Origin: Chloroflexota bacterium
GTDB taxonomy: Bacteria; Chloroflexota; Anaerolineae; Aggregatilineales; Phototrophicaceae
Direction of reading: 5' to 3'
DNA: 7,664 nt
Assembly (NCBI GenBank): GCA_023392115.1
Contig: JAEVZT010000515.1
Span: 1-7,664 of the forward strand
Part shown: piece by piece, positions 1-5,304 of the stretch
Position numbering within the stretch: the stretch's first letter is position 1
How the letters are laid out: the number at the start of each line of letters is the position of its first letter
Program-made: the position numbers and the translations under genes
The notes under the pieces: generated by a model
Seen by the model: only the letters and a program-made list of their open reading frames with translations
Told to the model about the DNA's origin: nothing
Databases searched by the model: none

Positions 1-80
1 CAATGCCACCGATCGCGCCGATCCTGATCCTCGGCGGAATCGGGCTGCTCGGACTCGCCATCAGTTCGATCCGGCGCTGA
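1..80 (+). CDS. C-terminal end of a membrane-anchored protein (5' partial)
   Basis: The frame that ends at the TGA at 78-80 is open to the left edge. It encodes a strongly hydrophobic stretch rich in Ile, Leu, Gly and Ala (reading ILILGGIGLLGLAI), followed at once by SSIRR and the stop. This is the layout of a C-terminal transmembrane helix with a short basic cytoplasmic tail, as in C-terminally anchored surface proteins or the last helix of a membrane protein. The stretch starts with an ATG at 3-5, but no ribosome binding site can be seen there, so I treat it as the tail of a longer gene rather than a 25-residue protein. Its function cannot be told. The next gene, proS, starts 46 bases downstream on the same strand, so the two may share a transcript. 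Confidence 0.5.
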   Translation, partial: MPPIAPILILGGIGLLGLAISSIRR

Positions 81-112
81 ACGGCACTTCACCCACCGCC
101 ATGTCCCTCTGC

Positions 113-119
113 AAGGAAG
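113..119 (+). promoter_or_regulatory. Ribosome binding site of proS
   Basis: AAGGAAG lies 7 bases before the ATG at 127. It supports that start over the ATG at 101, whose frame closes after a few codons. Confidence 0.6.
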
Positions 120-126
120 CGACTTC

Positions 127-1896
127 ATGCGACTGACCACACTCTTCAGCCAAACGCTGCGCCAAGCGCCCGCCGATGCCGATGTCCGCAGCCATCAACT
201 ACTGCTCCGCGCCGGCTATATCCGGCAGGTAGCAGCAGGGATTTTCGCCTATTTGCCGCTGGCACAGCGGGCGCTGCGCAAGATCGAGGCGATCGTCCGC
301 GAGGAAATGGATGCGATCGGCGGGCAGGAAATCACCATGCCGGTGGTGCATCCGGCGGACATTTGGAAGGAGTCGGGACGCTGGTATCAGATCGGCGTGG
401 AAATGGGGCGTTTCAAAGACCGCGCCGACCGCGACATGGTGCTGGGAATGACACACGAGGAAATTGTCGCCGATCTGGTCCGGCGCGAAATTCGCTCGTA
501 CCGTCAGCTCCCTCAGTTGATTTACCAGATACAGACCAAATTCCGCGACGAGCCACGCTCGCGCGCCGGGCTGATCCGCGTCCGCGAATTCACGATGAAA
601 GACAGCTACAGCCTCGATGCCGATTGGGAAGGGCTTGATCGGCAGTATCGCAAGCACTATCAGGCGTACTTCAACATTTATCATCGCTGCGGCTTGCCGG
701 TGATCGCCGTCAGTTCGGATACCGGCATGATGGGTGGCACGCTGGCGCACGAGTTTATGTATTTGACGCCGATTGGCGAGGATACGCTGCTCATCGACGA
801 TGCGAGCGGCTACGCGGCGAACCGCGAAGTGGCGGCGTTTACCAAGCCGACTGCACCTGCCGAAACGCTGCTGCCGATGGAAAAGGTGTCCACGCCGGGC
901 ACGACGACGATCGACTCGCTGGCGACATTCCTCGACGTGCCGACGAGCAAGACGGCGAAGGCATTTTTCGTCGTGGCGACGGTCAGCGAAGGCGAGCGGG
1001 AAGTTGAAGAGTTCGTCATCGCCATTATTCGCGGCGACATGGAAGTCAACGAGACGAAGCTCGCCAACACGCTCAGGGCGAAGGCGATGCGGCAGGCGAC
1101 CGAAGCCGAGATACGCGCAGCCGGTGCTGTGCCGGGCTATGGCTCGGCAATCGGCGTCCGCGGGGCGACCGTCGTCGTCGACGACAGCATCCCCGTAACG
1201 TCGAATCTGGTCGCCGGCGCGAACGAGGACGGCTATCACCTGATCAACACCAACTATGGCAGGGATTATCAAGCTGACATCGTGACCGACATTGCTTCCG
1301 CCCGCGAGGGCGACATCGCGCCGGACGGCGTGGGCACACTCCTCGCCGTCCGCGGCGTCGAAGTTGGGAATATCTTCAAGCTCGGCACGCGCTACAGCGA
1401 TGCGCTCGGCTGCACGTTCCTCGACCAGAGCGGCGAAACGAAACCGATCATCATGGGGTCATATGGCATCGGCATTGGACGCCTGCTGGCGTGCGTCGCC
1501 GAGCACTACAACGACGACAAGGGCTTGAGCCTGCCTATCACCGTCGCGCCGTATCAGGTGCATCTCGTGCTGCTCGGCGCTGACAATGCCGACAGCAGAC
1601 AAATTGGCGACAGAGTTTACAACGATCTGCGCGCCCACCACGTCGAGGTTTTGTACGACGACCGCGAGGAAAGCCCCGGCGTCAAGTTCAACGACGCCGA
1701 CCTGATCGGGCTGCCGCTGCGGATCACGATTGGCGCACGCTCACTTCAGCAGGGCGGGGCGGAAGTCAAGCGGCGGACGGAAGCCAAAGGCGCGATCGTG
1801 CCGCTCGACGGACTTGTCGAGCACGTACAGGCGGAGATTCGCGCCCTGCACGACGAGATCGCGCTTATGGTCGTCGACGTGCCGTTCAGGGCGTAG
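127..1896 (+). CDS. proS: Prolyl-tRNA synthetase (bacterial type with editing insertion)
   Basis: This cytoplasmic enzyme charges tRNA-Pro with proline using ATP. The 589 residues match the usual length of the long bacterial form (E. coli about 570). Visible in order: the class II N-terminal part with LLLRAGYIRQVAAGIF (26-40); the THEE segment (GMTHEE, 107-112, where many relatives have GPTHEE); motif 2 (KFRDEPRSRAGLIRVREF, 138-155) with its ATP-binding arginines, followed by TMKDSYS; an insertion at about 225-395 that looks like the YbaK-type domain that removes mischarged alanine, with TSKTAKAF (273-280) carrying the lysine expected for editing; motif 3 (GSYGIGIGRLLA, 444-455); and an anticodon-binding domain from about 473 with YDDREESPGVKFNDADLIG (510-528). 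The start is set by AAGGAAG 7 bases upstream. The last ten residues, past the usual domain end, are poorly conserved. The next gene converges on it. Confidence 0.97.
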   Translation: MRLTTLFSQTLRQAPADADVRSHQLLLRAGYIRQVAAGIFAYLPLAQRALRKIEAIVREEMDAIGGQEITMPVVHPADIWKESGRWYQIGVEMGRFKDRADRDMVLGMTHEEIVADLVRREIRSYRQLPQLIYQIQTKFRDEPRSRAGLIRVREFTMKDSYSLDADWEGLDRQYRKHYQAYFNIYHRCGLPVIAVSSDTGMMGGTLAHEFMYLTPIGEDTLLIDDASGYAANREVAAFTKPTAPAETLLPMEKVSTPGTTTIDSLATFLDVPTSKTAKAFFVVATVSEGEREVEEFVIAIIRGDMEVNETKLANTLRAKAMRQATEAEIRAAGAVPGYGSAIGVRGATVVVDDSIPVTSNLVAGANEDGYHLINTNYGRDYQADIVTDIASAREGDIAPDGVGTLLAVRGVEVGNIFKLGTRYSDALGCTFLDQSGETKPIIMGSYGIGIGRLLACVAEHYNDDKGLSLPITVAPYQVHLVLLGADNADSRQIGDRVYNDLRAHHVEVLYDDREESPGVKFNDADLIGLPLRITIGARSLQQGGAEVKRRTEAKGAIVPLDGLVEHVQAEIRALHDEIALMVVDVPFRA

Positions 1897-1910
1897 CAGG
1901 GCAGGGGGAC

Positions 1911-1943
1911 AAAAAAACCGCCGCGCTACATTCGGCGCGGCGG
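1911..1943 (-). terminator. Rho-independent terminator of the minus-strand Fe-S carrier gene
   Basis: A perfect 9-bp stem pairs CCGCCGCGC (1918-1926) with GCGCGGCGG (1935-1943) around an 8-base loop. Seven A residues at 1911-1917 precede it on the plus strand, so on the minus strand the hairpin is followed by TTTTTTT. It lies 33 bases past the stop of the minus-strand carrier gene. No T-run follows on the plus side, so any effect on proS would depend on the stem alone. Confidence 0.85.
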
Positions 1944-1976
1944 TCGGAGACACACTGCAAGGTCATCGACGCGCGT

Positions 1977-2411
1977 TTAGTGGCTGCAACCACCGCCGCA
2001 GCCGCAGCCGCCGGCATCTTCGGCGCTGTCCTCGCCGTCTTTCGACTTGAACGAGTGACCGCACCCGCACGATGACACGGCGTTCGGGTTCTCGATGCGG
2101 AAACCGCCGCCCATTAAGCTGTCGACGTAGTCGATGGTGCTGCCTTCCAGATACATCAGGCTGGTCGGATCAATGATCAGGCGCACGCCGTCGCTGGCGT
2201 CGACGACCGCGTCGAAGTCGCGCGGCTGTTCCTCAAACGCCATCCCGTACTGCAAGCCTGAGCAGCCGCCGCCGGAAACGAACACACGCAGCGCATAACC
2301 GGGGATGCTGCGCTGTTCCAGCAGCGACCGGATGATCTGCTGTGCGGCAGGTGTAACAGTGAGAATTTGAACCTCGGTCGATGTCTGGGTCAGCGGCTCA
2401 TTAACAGCCAT
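1977..2411 (-). CDS. A-type iron-sulfur carrier (IscA/ErpA/HesB family) with Cys-rich tail
   Basis: This 144-residue protein belongs to the HesB/IscA/ErpA family, which holds Fe-S clusters or iron and passes them to target enzymes. The family's three cysteine ligands are all present: C50 in GGGCSGLQYG (47-56), and C115 and C117 in SSCGCGHSF (113-121). The core, about residues 15-121, has normal family length. After it comes an unusual extension: an acidic linker (KDGEDSAEDA) and then GGCGCGGGCSH, adding C136, C138, C142 and a terminal histidine. Most A-type carriers stop right after the CGCG motif. The ATG at 2411 has AGAGG 8 bases upstream. The gene lies 79 bases behind a SufR-like regulator on the same strand and has its own promoter. 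No other SUF or ISC gene is in view, so I give no specific symbol (IscA, SufA and ErpA cannot be told apart here). Confidence 0.93.
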   Translation of the reverse strand: MAVNEPLTQTSTEVQILTVTPAAQQIIRSLLEQRSIPGYALRVFVSGGGCSGLQYGMAFEEQPRDFDAVVDASDGVRLIIDPTSLMYLEGSTIDYVDSLMGGGFRIENPNAVSSCGCGHSFKSKDGEDSAEDAGGCGCGGGCSH

Positions 2412-2446
2412 GAACTATTCCTCTCCATCCGTCAAGTGACACGTTC

Positions 2447-2475
2447 ATTCTAGCACGATTCTAGAACGCGGACAA
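2447..2475 (-). promoter_or_regulatory. Sigma-70-like promoter of the Fe-S carrier gene
   Basis: Read on the minus strand: a -35 box TTGTCC (2475-2470), a 17-base spacer, and a -10 box TAGAAT (2452-2447) preceded by TGC, an extended -10 element. Five of six -10 bases and four of six -35 bases match consensus. It sits in the 79-base gap behind the regulator gene, so the carrier can be made apart from the regulator. The heptamer ATTCTAG occurs twice here (2447-2453 and 2458-2464), once over the -10 box. Confidence 0.6.
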
Positions 2476-2490
2476 TAAAACAGAACACCA

Positions 2491-3141
2491 TCACGGTAAT
2501 TCGGTGACGGGTGTCACCTCTGCGATCAAATACGAGCAGCGGTTCGCGCCTTCGGCGACGCTCTGAAGCTTGCGCGGCACAGTCCCGATCAGCGCCGCGA
2601 CCAGCCGCATGTCCATGCGGCACAAGACCCTGTCGCTTTCTCCAGCAAGTTGATGGTAGGGACAGTTCGCCGTGTGCAAAATGTAACCTTCATCGGCGCG
2701 TTCCCATGACGCTTCGTAACCATTGTCATTGAGGAAATCGACGACAACGTCAAGGCGATCCGGCAGCGGCGCGTCGGGGATAAAGGCTTCACTCGCCATG
2801 CGGTCAGCAACACCTTCCAGAATGACGTTCACGCCGTCGACGGGCAGCTGCTCCCGAAGCACGGTGAGCAATCCTTCCGCGAGGCGCTGGTAGTTATTCG
2901 GGAAGTATTCTCTCGCCTTGTCGGTCAAAGCGTAAACGTATTGCGGTCGCCCCGGCGAGGTGCGGCGGCGGAGTTCCGGCGAGGTGATCAGGTCGGCTTC
3001 CTGCAAGCGCATCAGGTGATGGCGCACGGTGACCGCCGTGATACTCCCCCGGCGTTTTTGTAATTCGTCGACAATGTCGTCAACGGTTGCCTGTCCGCGC
3101 CGCCTCAGAATATCGAGGATGTACCGCCGAGTCTCTTGCAT
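2491..3141 (-). CDS. SufR-like winged-helix regulator, probable Fe-S sensor
   Basis: This transcription factor has 216 residues from the ATG at 3141. Residues 1-75 form a DeoR/ArsR-like winged helix: METRR-like opening, ATVDDIVDEL (18-27), the recognition helix region ITAVTVRHHLMRLQEADLI (34-52), and a wing with GRPQYVYALTDKA (64-76). The C-terminal half carries NCPYHQLAG with C160, then C174 and C202, giving C-X13-C-X27-C. This matches the SufR family, whose C-terminal cysteines hold an Fe-S cluster that controls repression of Fe-S assembly genes; cyanobacterial SufR has four, and only three are seen here. A GTG at 3144, directly before the ATG, is an equally good start because GAGGG lies 7 bases from it (10 from the ATG). 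The frame stays open upstream to 3423, but that part runs through the promoter region and pheA. Its neighbour, an Fe-S carrier gene, supports a role in Fe-S homeostasis, which is inferred. Confidence 0.85.
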   Translation of the reverse strand: MQETRRYILDILRRRGQATVDDIVDELQKRRGSITAVTVRHHLMRLQEADLITSPELRRRTSPGRPQYVYALTDKAREYFPNNYQRLAEGLLTVLREQLPVDGVNVILEGVADRMASEAFIPDAPLPDRLDVVVDFLNDNGYEASWERADEGYILHTANCPYHQLAGESDRVLCRMDMRLVAALIGTVPRKLQSVAEGANRCSYLIAEVTPVTELP

Positions 3142-3166
3142 CACCGGGTGACCCTCGGAAAAATAC

Positions 3167-3198
3167 TCATGATCATGATAAAAAAGTTTATCATCATC
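3167..3198. repeat. Palindrome and overlapping inverted repeat, candidate operator
   Basis: TCATGATCATGA (3167-3178) is a perfect 12-bp palindrome. Overlapping it, GATCATGATAAA (3171-3182) and TTTATCATCATC (3187-3198) form an inverted repeat with 11 of 12 positions matching around a 4-base centre. Together they cover the predicted -10 box and transcription start of the regulator gene, a typical place for an autoregulatory operator. That the regulator binds here is inference. Confidence 0.5.
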
Positions 3199-3213
3199 GA
3201 TATAGTACGTCAA
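3185..3213 (-). promoter_or_regulatory. Sigma-70-like promoter of the regulator gene
   Basis: Read on the minus strand: TTGACG (3213-3208), a 17-base spacer, and TAAACT (3190-3185) preceded by TGA, an extended -10 element. Transcription would start near 3178, leaving a leader of about 35 bases before the GTG/ATG at 3144/3141. This argues against the longer upstream reading frame being translated. Confidence 0.55.
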
Positions 3214-3222
3214 ATCGGCTGT

Positions 3223-3251
3223 TTGACGCTGCAACCACGTTATGTTACGCT
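3223..3251 (+). promoter_or_regulatory. Sigma-70-like promoter of the pheA-asd operon
   Basis: TTGACG (3223-3228), a 17-base spacer, and TACGCT (3246-3251) preceded by TGT, an extended -10 element. The -10 box keeps only the three key positions (T, A and the last T), so it may be modest in strength. The start of transcription would fall near 3258, about 33 bases before the TTG start codon. That is too short for a leader-peptide attenuator or a T-box. Its -35 box lies 9 bases from the -35 box of the divergent regulator promoter. Confidence 0.5.
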
Positions 3252-3277
3252 TGTCCGCGCTTCGCTTTATACCTCTC

Positions 3278-3282
3278 AGGAG
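3278..3282 (+). promoter_or_regulatory. Ribosome binding site that sets a TTG start for pheA
   Basis: AGGAG lies 8 bases before the TTG at 3291. No ATG or GTG in this frame lies between the predicted promoter and the conserved FQGIHGAYSE motif, so the TTG is the best start. Confidence 0.65.
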
Positions 3283-3290
3283 AAACGATC

Positions 3291-4130
3291 TTGCCCGACT
3301 GTGTCGCCTTTCAGGGCATTCATGGGGCGTACTCCGAGCAGGCGATTCGCCAGCACTTCGGAGATACGGTCTTGCTTCAACCATGCCCGACGCTCGGCGA
3401 ATTATTCGAAGCGCTTCAGGCACGTAAGGTGACGCATGGCATTCTGCCCGTCGAAAATGCGCTTGCGGGGGCTGTCAATCAGGCGTATGAACTGCTGATG
3501 GACTCTGACCTGCGAATTCAGGCGGAAGTCATCCTACATGTTCACCACGCGTTGATGGCTCCACAGGGCGTTAAGCTCGAAAACCTGAAGCGCGTCCGGT
3601 CACACCCGCAGGCGCTGGCGCAGTGTGAGAAGTTCCTCAAGCGTCACGGGGTCGAGCCGATACCGTGGTACGACACCGCCGGCTCGGCGCACGATCTCGC
3701 TGCCGAGGCGAGCGACGGCGAAACCGGCGCGATCGCAAGCGAGCTTGCCGCCAAGTTGTACGGGCTTGATCTGCTGGCGACCCAGATTGAGGATGTGTCG
3801 TTCAATTACACGCGCTTCTTTCTCCTCGCGGACGACGATCCACCGCGCGCCGAGTTCAACAAGACGTCGCTCGTCTTCGCCACGCGCAACCGCCCGGCGG
3901 CGCTGTACGAATGTCTCGGCGAATTTGCCGAGCGCGGTCTAAACCTGACCAAAATCGAATCTCGTCCCCGGCGCAATCGACCGTGGGAGCCTGTTTTCTT
4001 CCTCGACTTCGAGGGACACTGGCAAGACGCGCCGGTGCGGCAAGCCTTGGCACGGCTGCTTCAACGCGCTTCATTCGTAAAAATGCTCGGTTCATACCCG
4101 GCAGTGAAAACCCAATCGGTAGGGATATAG
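3291..4130 (+). CDS. pheA: Prephenate dehydratase with ACT domain
   Basis: The enzyme converts prephenate to phenylpyruvate, releasing water and CO2, in phenylalanine synthesis. From the TTG at 3291 it has 279 residues, the normal size of a stand-alone bacterial enzyme with no chorismate mutase domain. The catalytic part shows GIHGAYSE (9-16), PVENALAGAV (53-62; the usual serine after PxEN is alanine here), RSHPQALAQC (103-112), DTAGSAHDLA (128-137) and the TRFFLL motif (174-179) with its catalytic threonine. A regulatory ACT domain follows at about 190-272, with ESRP (223-226), which in relatives binds phenylalanine for feedback inhibition. The start rests on AGGAG 8 bases upstream; the frame extends further back only through the promoter region and the opposite-strand regulator. 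Two bases separate its stop from the next gene, and asd's ribosome binding site lies inside its 3' end, so the two are probably cotranscribed and translationally coupled. Confidence 0.95.
   Translation: MPDCVAFQGIHGAYSEQAIRQHFGDTVLLQPCPTLGELFEALQARKVTHGILPVENALAGAVNQAYELLMDSDLRIQAEVILHVHHALMAPQGVKLENLKRVRSHPQALAQCEKFLKRHGVEPIPWYDTAGSAHDLAAEASDGETGAIASELAAKLYGLDLLATQIEDVSFNYTRFFLLADDDPPRAEFNKTSLVFATRNRPAALYECLGEFAERGLNLTKIESRPRRNRPWEPVFFLDFEGHWQDAPVRQALARLLQRASFVKMLGSYPAVKTQSVGI
4121..4125 (+). promoter_or_regulatory. Ribosome binding site of asd inside the end of pheA
   Basis: AGGGA lies 7 bases before the ATG at 4133 and overlaps the last codons of the dehydratase gene, which suggests translational coupling. 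It favours the ATG at 4133 over the much longer frame that is open upstream. Confidence 0.6.
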
Positions 4131-4132
4131 CC

Positions 4133-5221
4133 ATGCAAAAACTCGACGTTGCTGTTCTTGGCGCGACCGGGGCAGTCGGTCAGCGATTCGTTCAACTGCT
4201 CGAGAATCACCCGTGGTTCCGTGTCGCCGAAGTTATCGGTTCCGACCGCAGCGCGGGGCGGGTGTACGGTGAAGCAGTCCGCTGGGTGCTCGACGGCGAG
4301 CCGCCTGCGTCGGTCGTCAATCTGACCGTCAAGCCGCTAGATGCTGAATTGACATCACCGCTGGTGTTTTCGGCGCTGCCGAAGGAAGCCGCCGAAACCC
4401 GTGAGGGAGAACTGGCGGCGGCGGGGCACGTCGTCTGCACCAATGCATCTGTTAACCGGATGGTCGAGGATGTGCCGCTGCTCCTGCCGGAAATCAACGC
4501 CGAGCACGTCCGCTTGATCGACGTGCAGCGCGCGCGGCGCGGCTGGACGACAGGCGCAATTGTTGCCAATTCGAACTGCACGATCATGCCGGTCGTTATG
4601 GCGCTCGCGCCGCTGCGGAAGTTCGGCGTCACCAAGACACTCGTGGTTAGCGCGCAGGCGATCAGCGGCGCAGGCTATCCCGGCGTCGCATCGCTCGATA
4701 TCCTCGATAACATGGTGCCCTACGTCGGCGGCGACGAAGAGAAGAAAGTTGAAACTGAACCGCTCAAGATGCTCGGGGAGTTCGTCGGCGACAAGATCGT
4801 CGAGTTCGACGCCGTCATGAGCGCGTCGTGCAACCGCGCGCCTGTCATTGATGGTCATCTCGTCAACGTGTCGGTTTCGCTGCGCGAGACCCCCTCGCTT
4901 GATGAAGTTATCGAGGCGTGGGAGTCTTTCCGCGGACCAGAACCCGTGCCGACGCTTCCGAGCGCGCCCGCGCAGCCGGTTATTTACACGCAGCGCCACG
5001 ATCGACCACAGCCACGGCGCGATCGCAACGCTGGGAACGGCATGGCGACTACCGTCGGTCGGCTGCGACCGTGCCCTCTGCTCGGCTATAAGTTTGTCGC
5101 CCTTTCGCACAACACGATTCGCGGCGCGGCGGGATGCAGCATCCTCAACGCCGAACTGCTGGCGGTGCAGGGGTACCTCGGCAGCTTCCAGCCGGTCGCC
5201 GAATTGTCGTCAACACATTAA
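4133..5221 (+). CDS. asd: Aspartate-semialdehyde dehydrogenase (archaeal/fungal type)
   Basis: The enzyme reduces aspartyl phosphate to aspartate semialdehyde with NADPH, the branch point to lysine, threonine, methionine and isoleucine. The 362 residues fit the archaeal/fungal-type subfamily. Seen in order: a Rossmann nucleotide-binding start, VAVLGATGAVGQRFVQLL (6-23); the catalytic cysteine C149 in ANSNCTIM (145-152); SAQAISGAGYPGV (173-185); catalytic arginine and histidine R235 and H242 in CNRAPVIDGH (233-242), with the seven-residue spacing also known from E. coli; and the C-terminal blocks GNGMATTVGR (301-310) and LSHNTIRGAAG (324-334). The start is chosen from the Rossmann motif and the AGGGA site 7 bases upstream. 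It begins two bases after the stop of pheA, so it very likely forms an operon with it. The long insertion of the E. coli-type enzyme is absent. Confidence 0.96.
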   Translation: MQKLDVAVLGATGAVGQRFVQLLENHPWFRVAEVIGSDRSAGRVYGEAVRWVLDGEPPASVVNLTVKPLDAELTSPLVFSALPKEAAETREGELAAAGHVVCTNASVNRMVEDVPLLLPEINAEHVRLIDVQRARRGWTTGAIVANSNCTIMPVVMALAPLRKFGVTKTLVVSAQAISGAGYPGVASLDILDNMVPYVGGDEEKKVETEPLKMLGEFVGDKIVEFDAVMSASCNRAPVIDGHLVNVSVSLRETPSLDEVIEAWESFRGPEPVPTLPSAPAQPVIYTQRHDRPQPRRDRNAGNGMATTVGRLRPCPLLGYKFVALSHNTIRGAAGCSILNAELLAVQGYLGSFQPVAELSSTH

Positions 5222-5285
5222 CCGAATGTTTAAGTGCCGCGACGTAGCTTCAGTTTTCCGATGGGGTTGTGATCCATGTACAGTT

Positions 5286-5298
5286 TCCACGTGGAGGG
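5286..5298 (+). promoter_or_regulatory. sqdB ribosome binding site overlapped by a palindrome
   Basis: GGAGGG (5293-5298) lies 6 bases before the ATG at 5305 and decides that start over a GTG at 5269. TCCACGTGGA (5286-5295), a perfect 10-bp palindrome, overlaps the first half of the site. Confidence 0.6.
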
Positions 5299-5304
5299 CA
5301 GTTC

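Noticed and set aside
199..1272. A 357-residue open frame on the minus strand
   Set aside because: It lies wholly antisense to proS, is very rich in Arg and His as expected from a GC-rich shadow, and shows no family motif.
3232..3247. A SufR-type CAAC-N6-GTTG box in the divergent promoter region
   Set aside because: CAAC at 3232 is followed by GTTA after 8 bases, so neither spacing nor the right half fits.
3087..3290. A longer N-terminus for prephenate dehydratase starting at 3087
   Set aside because: The extra 68 residues overlap the opposite-strand regulator and both promoters and match no family extension. The TTG at 3291 has a proper ribosome binding site.
3142..3423. A 94-residue N-terminal extension of the regulator
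   Set aside because: It runs through the divergent promoter region and the start of pheA. The winged helix begins normally at 3141, and the predicted transcription start near 3178 excludes most of it.
3911..4132. A longer asd reading frame starting inside pheA
   Set aside because: The Rossmann motif begins a few residues after the ATG at 4133, and the upstream part is out of frame with, but inside, the ACT domain of pheA.
4355..5110. A 251-residue open frame on the minus strand inside asd
   Set aside because: It is antisense to an intact, well-conserved gene, and its composition is that of a shadow frame with no recognisable domain.
5203..5240. A promoter before sqdB (TTGTCG near 5204 with an AT-rich stretch downstream)
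   Set aside because: No acceptable -10 box falls at 16-18 bases; the nearest candidates match consensus poorly.
5269..5304. GTG start for sqdB at 5269
   Set aside because: The ATG at 5305 has GGAGGG at 6 bases and begins directly at the conserved NAD-binding strand; the extra 12 residues match nothing.
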